Positions 11,001 through 22,299 of a stretch of 64,000 nucleotides of DNA are shown here, piece by piece. Source of the DNA: Spinacia oleracea (Eukaryota > Streptophyta > Magnoliopsida > Caryophyllales > Amaranthaceae). The DNA lies in the NCBI RefSeq assembly GCF_020520425.1, contig NC_079491.1:45870027-45934026 (forward strand), given 5' to 3'. The notes below the pieces were generated by a model. The model was not told where the DNA came from. It saw only the letters and a program-made list of their open reading frames with translations, and searched no databases. Within the stretch, counting starts at the first letter, position 1. Each line of letters begins with the position of its first letter. Position numbers and translations under genes: made by a program.

Positions 11001-11998
11001 CTAGTATTATATCTCGGCGACATATTACTTATCAGAAATGACATTCCTATGTTAAACTCTGTCAAGATTTGGCTTGGGAAATGTTTTTTGATGAAGGATC
11101 TAGGAGAAGCACAGTACATACTGAGCATCAAGATTTACAGAGATAGATCTAAAAAGATGATTGGACTCAGTCAAAGCACTTATATCAATAAGGTGCTTGA
11201 AAGGTTCAATATGGAAGACTCCAAGAGAGGCTACCTACCCATGTCTCATGGAATGACTCTAAGCAAGACTCGGTGCCCAAAAACACTTGATGAGCGTAGA
11301 CGAATGATTGGGATTCCATATGCATCATTGATTGGTTCAATAATGTATGCTATGATATGTACACGCCCGGATGTTGCGTACGCACTCAGTGCTACGAGCA
11401 GATACCAGTCAGACCCTGGAGAGGCACATTGGACTGCTGCCAAGAACATTCTGAAGTACCTGAAAAGGCACAAAGATGATTTCCTGGTCTATGGTGGAGA
11501 TGATGAATTAATTGTTAAAGGCTATACGGACGCAAGTTTCCAAACCGACAAAGATGATTTCAGATCACAATCTGGGTTTGTCTTCTGCCTCAACGGAGGT
11601 GCAGTAAGTTGGAAAAGTGCTAAGCAAAGCACCATTGCGGATTCTACAACTGAAGCGGAGTACATTGTTGTACATGAAGCAGCAAAGGAAGCTATATGGC
11701 TAAGGAAGTTCATAGGTGAACTTGGTGTAGTCCCCTCCATTAAAGGACCAATAGCTCTGTATTGTGATAATAATGGAGCTATTGCATAGGCAAAGGAGCC
11801 TAGACACCACCAGAGAGTCAAGCATGTACTTCGTATATTTCACCTTCTACGAGAGTTCGTTGAAAGAAAATAAGTCAAGATAAGCAAGATTAGAACTGAT
11901 GACAACATCTCAGATCCATTAACTAAACCTCCGCCGTAGGCGAAGCACAACTCGCACACTGCAACTATGGGAATCAAGCATGTTGGAGAATGGCTTTG
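8041..11998 (+). pseudogene. Copia gag-pol polyprotein, copy 1, multiple stops
   Basis: Gag starts at ATG 8041 and suffers a frameshift before about 8211. The remainder reads in one frame but is cut by stops at 8817, about 8850, 9327, 9426, 9954, 10791 and 11787, and twice more before the final TGA near 11998. A CX2C zinc-knuckle remnant lies at 8790-8830. The protease DTGC motif is near 8932-8943. Integrase shows the HTDVCGP and RSDRGGEY segments and ERRNRTLL. Reverse transcriptase has the usual YVDD changed to YLGD at 11010-11021, which would abolish metal binding. RNase H keeps YTDASF and STTEAEY. Several stops are CAG to TAG or GAA to TAA changes relative to the copy at 60179-63955. Not functional. 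Confidence 0.93.
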
Positions 11999-12859
11999 AT
12001 GTCCTTGTTTAATGTTTTAAAGTTTTAGAGTTTAATACTTTGTAAAACATTATTGGTTAACCAATCACATTAATGAATATAATTCATTTTTCCATTTAAT
12101 TTGTGGTTTATTAAATGATGAGTCCCTTCCATTTGACGATATATTCAAGATAGACTGCCAGGACCAGTCCTGTGACTAAGAAATGTCTATCAAGTGAATT
12201 TGAATGTCAAAAGTTGAAAATGATCCCTGGTCGGAGTTTTCTATAAAGGTGGACGCATAGAAAACGTTAGACGACAAGAATGCAAGATGACTAGTAGTTC
12301 TGTTTCTTGAACTATGTGGACATGGCAATGTCGCAACCATTTGCATAGATACTTACTTTGGGAAGACTAGTATCGGACAGACCTATGGAACTTTACTGTA
12401 AGAGATGAAAATCTGTCATAAGTAAATTTCATTAAAATTATTAGACACTAATCCTCAATACCTGAGTGATTTGAGATTACTTGTTTGAGAACTGCTTACT
12501 TTGACGTTGTCAACCGTCGCACCGTAAAAGGAGGCTATAAAGGCAACGCTCGGGTAATCACCTATCAAACGAAGTCTAATCTCAAGATCGCAAGATTGGG
12601 ATTGTCCTCCCATAAATAGGGATGAGATGCTGAAAGTTGTACAAGGCCACTCGGAGAGCTAGAAACTGTAAAATGCATGGTCGTGCTCAGATGAATCATA
12701 GGCTATGATTATCTGTTTATTTGATCAGTTGAACTCTGAAACCGAGAAACACCTCTGGACATAATAAGGATGACAACTCTTACCTTATGTTCAAGAGAAA
12801 GCATCGTGTGACAAAGGAATTAGGAAATGCACACTTGTCCCTAAGGACAAGTGGGAGAC
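11999..12859 (+). other. Copia 3' untranslated region with purine tract
   Basis: There is no open frame of note. The matching stretch in the second copy is 59323-60178 on the minus strand. The purine-rich run GGACAAGTGGGAGAC at 12845-12859 immediately precedes the LTR and is the likely polypurine tract. Confidence 0.7.
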
Positions 12860-13176
12860 TGAAGGAAATAATGCCCTTGGTCCAAGTATGCATTTAATGT
12901 TAAGTCTAATAAATGCGGTTCATTGTTAATTATACAAGTTAATAATTCAGTGAGATCAAGTGAACTGTATGCCTAGCTAGAGGCCGCTTCAGTTCAAGTG
13001 GAATTAATGATATTAATCCACAGCTTACTCTTGACTAAACCCATAGGGTCACACAAATAGTACGTAAACGAATCAAGTATTTAATGGTATTAAATACTCC
13101 ATCTATGGATATTCGGAATCGACGGATCTTGGTTCCAGTAGGAGCTGAGATCGTCAAAGGCAAATTATGAATACTC

Positions 13177-13492
13177 CGGAAACGATGATATTGCCGGAAA
13201 CGGAAATATAGATCGTATCGGAAATATAAATATTATCCAAGTCTTAGATGTTGCCGGAAACGGAAACATGGTACGTATTGGAAAATATTATCGGAAATGG
13301 AAATATTGCCGGAATCGGAAATATTGTCGGAAACGGAAATATTGTCAAAATCGGAAATATTAATCGGAAAATAATTCCGGAAACGGAAATATTAAATATT
13401 TGTTCGAAACGGAAATTAATTCCGGAATCGGAAATGTTAAATATTGTTCGTACCGGAAATGAATTCCGGAATCGGAAAATTAACCGGAAGCG
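13177..13492. repeat. Interspersed CCGGAAACGGAAATATT array in copia LTR
   Basis: About 315 bp of short, imperfect direct repeats built from CGGAAACGGAAATATT and CCGGAATCGGAAAT. The equivalent array in the other copy is at 58681-59005. Reading frames through it are translations of the repeat, not genes. Confidence 0.85.
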
Positions 13493-13880
13493 CGTCGTAC
13501 GAATAAGCATCGGACGAGCTTGCTAGACGAAGGCCCAGCGCGAAGCCAGGTCCACGTCCAGCAAGCCCAGCGCGCGTCACAGCAGCCCAAGGCAACGCCA
13601 GACCCAACGCAAGGCCAGGCCCAGCGCGCCAAGGCTGCGAGCACATGGCAGCGAGCTCGTATGGGCTGCGAGGCCTGCTGCGGGCTTTGCGTGCGCGCGG
13701 GCATGGCCTGCTCGCATATGGGCCATGCTTGTGTTCGTGTTGGAGTTTGTGCATACTTTGAATCCTTAAGTGATTAGGATTTGATTAATTTTCTGATTTA
13801 CTAGTTTTAATGGAACTCTAATTCTAAAAGAATTAGGATTGTTAAAGTCTTAGTAGAATTCCAATACCATATTCCTTCCC

Positions 13881-13889
13881 TATAAATAG
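13881..13889 (+). promoter_or_regulatory. Copia LTR TATA box
   Basis: TATAAATAG in the 3' LTR. In the second copy the matching site (58308-58316, minus strand) reads TACAAATAG and may be a weaker promoter. Confidence 0.6.
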
Positions 13890-14240
13890 GTGATCATAGT
13901 TCACAATTTATAACGAGTAATTCAATTACTCATTCTAGTTTTAGGCTTAAAACTCAGATTTTTATTTGTTATAAAATCCAAAAAAATACATAGTACCTTA
14001 GTGCAATTCTAGTTAATTAAATCTAAGGCGGATCCGAGCGTGCTGTGGACTATCTACGGAGGGACGACATTTGGAGAAATAGACCTGTTCTTGTTCGGTT
14101 CAAGCGCAGCTAGGGAGGGCACGCTACAAAGAGTATGCATCTTAAATTATGCTAATTGTTATGTGGCAATTAATTTGGATTCCTGGCTTTATGGTTTTTC
14201 CGCATGATTTATATTTAGTTATATGTATCATAACCTAACA

Positions 14241-15513
14241 CTAAACATATTTAGAACCTTCCCCAATATCAAAACTTGAATATTTGATTTCCTAGCATCA
14301 TAATTATTGAATTAGTGATTGAAATTCGTTGAAAACTCTTCGCAAATATCATACTTTAATTTTCAGCAATATAACTCGTTAAAAGACTTCACCAAGACCA
14401 ATTTACATTCTTAGGACATCGGAAACCATAAATTTAATAATCTCTAATCATCCTATATGATTTAAAATCATTAAAGACGTAAAATTTATGCTTTATATAA
14501 TTAAAAATCATTATTTCAATGCATTTATATAATCTGAAAATTAAATATATTATTTGAACATAATATATGAATTTGAAATTATAATTAAATCATAAAAATC
14601 CTAAATTCAATTCAATTAAAACATAACTTAAATTAATAACATAAAATTAGAATATTTAATTTAGTTACTTAGGATTCAAGAAATAAACCACTAGAGAGGA
14701 GGGAACGAAGCTGGCCGGCGGTGTAAGGCACAGTTGGAGGCGGCGGCGTCGCGCGATGGCAGCAAGGTGGTGGTGTTGGCTGCGTGTGAAACCGAACAAA
14801 AGAGGGGAGGATTAGCGGTTAAGCAAAGACGAAAAGAAAAGGGAACGAAAGAGAAGAAGGAGAACGAAGAAGACTACCGTGTGGTCGGAGGACAGGCGAC
14901 GGTAGGTTGCAGCGGCTGGAGCGGAGCCGACGTTGGTGGTGGTGCTGTGAGAAACCGAAACCGGTGAGGAAGAGAAGGGCAATAAATCCGAAAGAAGAAA
15001 AAGAAAGAACGATGAGGGAAGAGAGAGAAGTTATCGTCGGCAAGCAGAGAGGGACGACGAAGGAAAGGAGCGCCGGCGGTAGTGGCGGCTGGGCGGTAGC
15101 AGCAATGACGGCAGTGAGGAGAGAAGGAGGATGAGTTGATGGTTCACATGAGTTTGCAAGGGGAGGGTTGTGCTTTGAGTTTTACGTGAAATAGAAAAAG
15201 GGAAGATTGAGTTTTGGGTTTTATTGTTTGGGCTTGCCAAGTGGGCTAGAATTTGGATTTAGTTTTAGGATTTCAATCCAAAATCAAATAGGATCGTTTT
15301 CTAAATTCAATCGGTTTTCGTAATTCGATTTCTTTTCAACGTAAAATTCTAAAATTACTTTTGATTTCATAAATCGTTAAAAATATTCAAAATGTAATAA
15401 AACAAATATACGTTAATTATATACATTTCCAAAATTCGTAAATTCTTATTTAAATATATATAACTATACGTATAAATATACAAATAACGTTTATAAATTT
15501 ACGGGGGATTACA
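14241..15513 (-). repeat. Tekay-like LTR fragment, minus strand
   Basis: Read on the minus strand, the segment starts TGTAATCCCCCGTA at 15513, like the LTRs at 42774 and 50297. Further in it matches them again, for example around 14255-14330 against 43800-43900, although it is clearly diverged. The rest of this LTR must lie beyond the copia element, to the left of the window. No Tekay-type purine tract precedes the TG, so it is either a 5' LTR or a solo LTR. The GC-rich middle (14700-15130) gives spurious short frames. Confidence 0.75.
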
Positions 15514-18500
15514 ATCTGACGGATACCAAAAGACGTCTCTTGGACGTTGGATTTGGTTCCTCGTGATTCCTTTTGTAAACAACATTTTTTTTGATATTTT
15601 GAGTGACTTAACTGTTCCAATTATGTTGAGTTAAGTTGTTTGATGATCCACTTGAATAAGGAGGTTATTAAACTTTTCATAATCATACTTAAGTCTATTG
15701 ATGATGGTCATGGATTCCTTTGAATCCTTTGGATTCCTTGGGTTGTTTTGATTCCTCCACTAAGTCATATGTAACCTCCCTTTTACTGATTTTGATGAGT
15801 TGTTCTTTGTGGTTATTCTCCATGTTTATGGAGATAATTAAATCTCTCACGATTATGAGTCATTATATTATTCTTTATGGTAATTGATATCTTTAAATCT
15901 TTGGACTTCCTTTAGTGGTTGGTTTTCTTAAAACCGTATAGCTTCCTTAACTTCTTGATTGAAGTATTATATATATTTGCTCTTTCATTTTGGAAAAACA
16001 ACATAAGAAATATACATACTTGTCATTTATTCCTCTCCTCTCCTTTCCTTCTTTTAGGCATAACCTTATGTGGCTCCATCTCATCACCCAAAAGTGCCTT
16101 TGTGTGATGAGAGTTGTGTAAACCTTAGGGAACGAATCGGTGAATAAAATTGTGCACCCCGGTTGCACCGAATCTCGTTTTCAAGGCAGTGGTTTGGTTA
16201 CCACAGCGCAACGATTTACTAAACACATTCTTATTCTTATTCTAGTATTTTGCCTTGAAAACCCAATTATTACAACAATTTGAAAACGAGATATATTTCA
16301 ATGGCTAAATACTTCTTATGATTTGTGAGGAAATTTATATTAGTGAGTTTGGTGAAAGATAAAGGGAATTTAGAGGGTTTCCAAAGATGTTTTTCATTCA
16401 CGTTTTTCTGGGAGCAGTTTCAAAGATTGACCCTGATCGAGGTTCATCCGTGGTCTGATTGTCCCGAAATTTTGACACAATATTCAGAACATCTTGGGAA
16501 TGATTTGCAACGGTCAGATTGTCAATTGATGATCTTGATTGCCAGTTACAACTATAACAACGAACCTGATTTTTCTGGGTAAGAAAAGTCAAAAGTAATG
16601 TATTGGAGAAGATGATTGATGAATAGTGGTTATGATATCGTGATGGAGGATTGATTGAAGATTTTGGATGACATACAATACGCATACTAGCTTGATTTAA
16701 TATCAAGGGAGATTCATTCTAAACTACTTCTTTTAATAAGTTATTATTCTAACATGTTCAATTCTAACAGTCATTTCAACAAATTATATTTTGTGAGGTT
16801 GACAATATTGAGATTGATTTTTATATTGTCAAATAATGTTTGTTGGAATGATTACTAGAAAGTAGAGGACTTGCATTATTTATGATGATGTATGAACATG
16901 TTATTGCACTCTCTAGTTTACTTTGGTTTCATGTATGTTTAATTTCATGAGAAGATTTTAGTTTTATTAGAGGTATGTTTTTAGTCTTTTAAAGACTAAC
17001 TAGCATTTTGATCCTTGCAATGCACAGGAGCATTTTGTAAAGTTTTATAAGAACTTACATAGTTACATTGCTCGACATACAATAACTTAAATATTATGAA
17101 ATTTTAGATTATTTACGTGTTTTCGTAATTTTTTGCTTAATATAAGTTATAAATAAATAAAATCACATTATGTATTTGTTAAGGTTATTACTAAGTTAAT
17201 CTAACAACATTTAGTGAGAACAATCAATCAAAGGTGATGAAAATGTAACTTATAATATAATGTCTATAAAAACAAACGGTTATTAAAATAATCATAATAA
17301 TTTGACGAAAATTGATATTTAGCCATAGAAAAAAAAAGAATAGACACATAAAGTAAAACACACATAACCTCTGAAAATGTGTGATTATATATAGTTGATT
17401 GTGCAAGTGATGTAACGAAAATGGTACGTGGTTAGTCAATTTATTTATAAGGAGTGTATTGAAGATGGGAAGTTGATGGTTCATCATGGCAAGATGTGTA
17501 GTTTCTTATGCCTTCTATTTAGTAAGAACTAATGTTTATTAATGTTATTGTTATGAAATATTATTAACAATTTAACTTAGCTCATTAAATTATGATTATT
17601 TATTTGTATGAATGTCTTTTAGTTTTTTCAGGTTTTTATTTTTTTTGGAGGGGAAGTCTTTTGAGTTTTCCCTCTTTAAACACAAGGACATGTACATTAA
17701 TAATGATGTATTTGATTTTTGTCTTTTTTTTTAAAGAGAAGATTGTGATGTGAAGACACATATCACATTATAACATATGATTACATGTCACATTCTAATC
17801 TATGGTTTCAGTTTTTAAATACTAGGTATAGATGTGAATTATTTGTAAATTGTCATATTTTTCTTGGTGGAGGAATTTTGGGCTTGTGACTTTGTGTACT
17901 TTCTTTAATAATGTATTTAGTTAGCTTTGTTCTAATGGTGATTAGATTATTAGCCTTGTACGTTGTCATTTCAAGTGTTAACTTGTCATGGTAATATTGG
18001 TATATATTTATGATTCCAAGTTCTTGTTTATTACCATGAATATTGGCTATGTAACATAATAGTTAATGGTTTCTTATGCATTGTTGAAAATATGCATAAT
18101 TAATTTCTTGGAGTTTTTTGTGTACCCAATGGAGAAAGTTATCATAAGCTTGTGATGACCCCCTAGAACATAAGTACGTGTTTGAGCTTGTGGAAGCAAA
18201 CCATGTTGAACCCTTTTCCTTGGAATATGTTGAGTGGATTTTTACGTGTAATATTTTCCTTGGATGTATACCTAATTATTCGAGTCACTACACTTTTGGG
18301 AATTGGACCATTATTCTTGTCATGATTGGTATGGTGATGTTTAATGAATTTTCTATGGTTGAGACTAAATAGACTTTTTATTTTCACATTGTGTTGGTGT
18401 TGGAATTTCATTAAAGTTGGCCAAAAGTTTTGAGACTTGAGTCTTAAGGGTTGATTGATCTTTAAATGGTTTTATGGGAATTGTTGAGTACATAATATTG

Positions 18501-18840
18501 GTATTTCTCATAGTTTAACCTTGTTGAGTGATCATTTTATGATCCTAAATTTTGGGCTTATTATTTCCATGTGGGGGTTGTACTTTGTATGCTCATGTAT
18601 CTTGAGAGTTTCTCTTTGAAACCTTTAGACCCCGTTGTTATTTGGAAAGTGATTGTAAGTCCTCGTCCTCATTTCCGAAGTTTAGAACTTTAGGCATCAT
18701 GCAATGAGACTTTAAGTCCTCGTTCTGCATTTAGGGGCTTTTTAACTGCATTAGTACTTGCGTTTATCAATTGCGTAAGGTGCCTCTGTTATGTGAGGAA
18801 GTATAAATCCATCTTAGATATGTTTTTACAAAAACATATC
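15514..18840. other. Unassigned AT-rich region
   Basis: About 3.3 kb with no frame longer than about 100 residues, no recognised domain and no LTR ends that I can pair. It could be old, decayed repeats or intergenic host DNA. An 85-residue plus-strand frame at 16325-16582 resembles nothing I know. Confidence 0.5.
16172..16292. repeat. Nested inverted repeat (possible hairpin)
   Basis: The left arm ATCTCGTTTTCAAGGCA (16172-16188) pairs in two parts. TGCCTTGAAAAC at 16251-16262 matches its inner part, and TTGAAAACGAGAT at 16280-16292 matches its outer part. A small GTGGT/ACCAC stem lies in the loop (16190-16203). Confidence 0.5.
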
Positions 18841-19007
18841 ACCCCACTAAACGAAAAAATAGGCTAAAGACAAACGCTAAAGGACAAAATCAATTTTTTT
18901 GGAAAATGACATCTGCTTTTGAAAAATGGCATCTGTTTTTTAAAAATGGCATCTATTTTTGAAAAATAGCATATGTTCTTTGAAAAATGGCACTTGTTTA
19001 GTGGGGT
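18841..19007. repeat. Small terminal-inverted-repeat segment with internal direct repeats
   Basis: ACCCCACTAAAC at 18841-18852 and GTTTAGTGGGGT at 18996-19007 are perfect 12-bp inverted ends, 167 bp apart overall. Between them, GAAAAATGGCATCTGTTTTT-like units occur four or five times. No clear target duplication flanks it, so calling it a miniature transposon is tentative. Confidence 0.45.
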
Positions 19008-19960
19008 AATAGTATAATACCCGTGTTGTGCACGATATAATCATCTAAATATAAATTTATATGAAATATGGTAGACACAATTATCATCAAAATATTACTT
19101 ATGGATATTTTCAAAATTAAAACTAAGGATTGATAAAAAAAAATTATTGCTCATTCGGTTTCTTAATTATTAAAACAAATAAGGGTACATAGATAGATTA
19201 TTTTTATTCTCACTTGTGTCAAGCATAAAGTTATCTCGTCCACCCTTTATTTCGATAGTAATACCCACTTAATACCCACGCGGTCACCCCATCAACCTCA
19301 TTACTCGATCACTTAACATCTACATACACCATTACTTTATTCACTTAGAGATGACTTTGAGGCGGGGCGGGCTCTGCAGACTCGTATCCGCCTACAATTA
19401 TCTTCCTCATCTCCTTCATCCACGATAGGAACGATACCCAACACTCCCAATTCCCTTCTCGAGAGGTACAAAATAAATGTCATCCCCTTCATCACCCCCC
19501 CGGTGGATCCACACCCGGCCACCTCAAACCCATCCTTAGGCTCAACTCTTTTTTTTGTAAGAGTTTTGAATTTTAAAAACTTTGTTTAGAGTCGTTGGCA
19601 ATTGTTTGTCTGATTAGAGTAATTGAATAAATAAATAAAACATTGTAATATGTAAGTTAGTAGTAATATGTAATATTCATAATCAATTAGATGAAGATTA
19701 ACGACACAGGTAGGTCCAATCTAAAATCGAGCCTTGCCCCGTCACCTGCAATGAATTCATTTTTTAACCCCATCACCCACCAAAATTTCTTCAACCCCGT
19801 CCACTTGGGACCGATGCAAGAGGGGATCTCTCAAAAAACCGCCCCACTGACAATCTGACATCCCTCTATTCGATGAATAATCCACTTTTCCTCTCAACTA
19901 ACTTTCAAATATATTGACATAAGTTATTACGAAGTATAAAAATTGATTGTTTTATTGCCC
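19008..19960. other. Unassigned region with dispersed repeat
   Basis: No gene is supported. The segment 19145-19335 resembles 30715-30895. A GC-rich stretch at 19360-19520 has the look of a diverged repeat, and I cannot name it. Confidence 0.45.
19145..19335 (+). repeat. Dispersed repeat, copy A
   Basis: It shares an ordered series of matches with the flank at 30715-30895: CATTCGGT, ACAAATAA-GGTACATA, TCCACCCTTTA-TTCGATA and GAGCACTTAAC-like segments. Confidence 0.55.
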
Positions 19961-20418
19961 TGTAGACACCTACATTTGTCCCCATTCCCGAAAGGGAAGG
20001 TTCGATGATGAAAACATAAATCTCCACTTGACAACGCATCTCCTATAAAATAAACGAATCTCAATTCCCCTTTTCATTTCACCCGAAACCTGCTATTTAT
20101 GGAAACCTGCTAAAAATAGTAACTGCCGTAAAGGGTAGCTTCTAAAAGTGGCAAGTCATAAAAGATAGAAACCTGTCAGAATTAGGTGTTGCACTCCAAC
20201 ATAAATCCTAAATGAGATAGAAAACTGCGAGAATCCTATTCCTAATATGATTCGGAAATAAGAGTTACGTATTAATTAAAATCCTAACGAGCCTAGAGTT
20301 CGTAACGGGCCCAGACGCATTCCGTCATGAAATTGATACGCAATGAAAGACTCGATTAAATCTCAAACACTCCGGATTCTAGGAATCCGAATCTGACAAA
20401 GAAACGGCCCAAACAGCA

Positions 20419-20520
20419 ATTTCAACGCCCAACCCTGGGCGCTGAAATTGCCTGGATCCTATTTTCAATGCCCAGAGCTGGGCGCCGAAATCTTTGACGC
20501 CCAGGCCTGGGCGCTGAAAA
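20419..20520. repeat. Palindromic module 5 (5' LTR, three units)
   Basis: One extra unit (20419-20447) precedes the usual pair (20461-20520). The last unit contains CAGGCCTGGGCGC and ends 76 bp before the TATA box. Confidence 0.85.
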
Positions 20521-20595
20521 TACCTGGGTACGTGTTTTTTCCTAATTCTTTGTGGATTAGAACTCTGCAATTCTATCTTTCCACGAACTCTTCCC

Positions 20596-20603
20596 TATAA
20601 ATA
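20596..20603 (+). promoter_or_regulatory. P-family 5' LTR TATA box
   Basis: TATAAATA is the likely start of element transcription. The equivalent site in the 3' LTR is 29848-29855. Confidence 0.65.
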
Positions 20604-21458
20604 TAGCCCCAAATTCGACGTGAAGACACAACACACAATTCATATTATGAGTATTGACTCCAACCCTTAGCCTAAGCCTCACGCTGCGAAATTGTTCACG
20701 CGTTCTGTCGTAATCGATCCATAAATCGAACAGAACGTATCCTGTCCCATAATTTGAGATTCGTTAAATAAAAAGGAGAAATAGCAAAGTCAAAGTGGTT
20801 AGTTTTCTTAGAACCGTGACGCACCTCTCAAGGGTGCGTCGTAATGTGTCCCTTTTCGATGATTTAATTGATTTCCTCGCCCTTTTTATTAACTGTTAAA
20901 CTAACTAAATCTGATTGTTCTATCACGCCTATCAAATATAATATTTTTGGGAAATTGGATTATCATGCTAGGTCCCTTAATGCTATTTAAATCAGATAAT
21001 CGCGAGCGATCTAGTATTATATGTTGCATATTGCTAAAATCAACTCAGATTAGTTTAATAGTTAACGCATGTCCCTTCAATTATTTATGCTGAGCTAGTA
21101 AGGATATCCTGCCTCTGGAGTTATCGACGAGCGAAGTACTCCTCTCGGTAGTTACAGTCCCCCGAACCCTCAATCTCTACCTTGCGGGTGTATGTTGAGA
21201 GATCCCCACACCAGGGATCACAAGGGAACCTACGACCGTCGTGGTCAAACATAATTGCACTCCCTTTATGTCACGATAACCGGGTTTTGTCAGTTTTTCT
21301 CATTGTTGTTAAAAACCGAATGGCGACTCCTATATTACTAGTCAATTGGGTGTAAACTCACAGGAAATCCAATTACACTTGATTGAATAAAAAGAATCGT
21401 CACACCCACGACGGACGAGGTCACGCATTAGCCTCGTGCTTTTTCGACCCCCTCACAG

Positions 21459-21477
21459 TGGCGACTCCACTGGGGAT
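21459..21477 (+). promoter_or_regulatory. Primer binding site, Tat/Ogre type
   Basis: TGGCGACTCCACTGGGGAT lies one base after the 5' LTR. Ogre-type elements are reported, from memory, to prime from a tRNA-Arg. The tRNA match was not tested here. Confidence 0.7.
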
Positions 21478-22240
21478 GGTGAAGGAAATACTCGTGCTTG
21501 TAGGCAATCAAAATAGCCGAAGGGTGAAACGATCCTACCCCGCGTTTATTTCCCCATCAAGTTGGGACGACCTAAAAATCAGCATATTAATGTGAACGGG
21601 CAGAACCGCATAACGAATCTCGGCTCCCTCGGGAGTTGGGACTAAGGATACCTTTTTTCGCCAATAGGGGGGTGCATACGCCGCGCATGTTGCCCACTCG
21701 GTACTTGTGCAGGTAGTACACCTATCCCGAACCCAATCGCTCGCTCATTAGGTCCCTTCTCGCCTGCATGCCCCCTTGGCTTGCACTTGCGGGTTGGCCT
21801 CTTGAGCGAAATTCGTCTGTTGAAGACACTCTCGACCGGGGCATGTGTTGGATCTACGATAGAAGCGGTACCAAGCCAGGCGCAAATAACTACCCATAGA
21901 AGCCTATCATAAACTACATGACATGTTATTATCGCCTCATGATGAATGTTAGTTATGTGTAGCGAAATATGTGATTGTGTGTGACAAACTATCCTAGAAA
22001 ACCAACGACTTTAAAAAATTGCCCAAACATTCATAGACTAATTTGCCAAAGAGTTATACCGAAATACGTGTTCCGCAAACCCGAACGATCGCCACAAAAA
22101 TAAGCGACGCTCGGGATGGCCTATAACGAATCCCACAAACGCTGCACAACGCGTAAGGACGTTATTAGGCAAGCACGCTAAATCGAAGTCGCAAAAACAA
22201 AAGTATACGCAAACAGAAAACGAGAACCAGCCAGGGACGC

Positions 22241-22299
22241 ATTTTCAACGCCCCTGGCTGGGCGCCGAAATTTCTCACGCCCCCTGCTGGGCGCTGAAG
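22241..22299. repeat. Palindromic module 6
   Basis: The inverted-repeat pair has CCCCTGGCTGGGCGCC and CCCCCTGCTGGGCGC cores. Confidence 0.75.

Larger units (their letters stand above)
7772..14240 (+). mobile_element. Ty1/copia retrotransposon, copy 1, decayed and 5' interrupted
   Basis: The element has a leader, gag, protease, integrase, reverse transcriptase and RNase H in copia order, then a purine tract and a 3' LTR at 12860-14240. The P-family element entered between the primer site and gag, so the 5' LTR lies beyond the left edge. The copy at 57953-64000 on the other strand is the same family, with closely similar pol and LTR. Confidence 0.88.
12860..14240 (+). repeat. Copia 3' LTR, copy 1 (1381 bp)
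   Basis: It begins TGAAGGAAATAATG and ends CATAACCTAACA. The ends were defined by comparison with the minus-strand copy at 57953-59322. The next bases belong to an older Tekay-like LTR. It contains a CGGAAA-type repeat array (13177-13492), a GC-rich block (13500-13720) and a TATA box (13881). Confidence 0.88.
19961..21457 (+). repeat. P-family 5' LTR (1497 bp)
   Basis: It runs TGTAGACACC to CCCCTCACA. It contains palindromic module 5 (20419-20520, three inverted-repeat units) and a TATA box (20596-20603). Confidence 0.93.

Noticed and set aside
13244..13526. Ile/Asn- and Phe/Pro-rich frames on both strands, and the related frames at 58464-58974
   Set aside because: They translate the CGGAAA-type repeat array of the copia LTR.
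16325..16582. Possible host exon of 85 residues
   Set aside because: There is no recognisable domain, no flanking splice sites that extend it, and the region is AT-rich with no partner exons.
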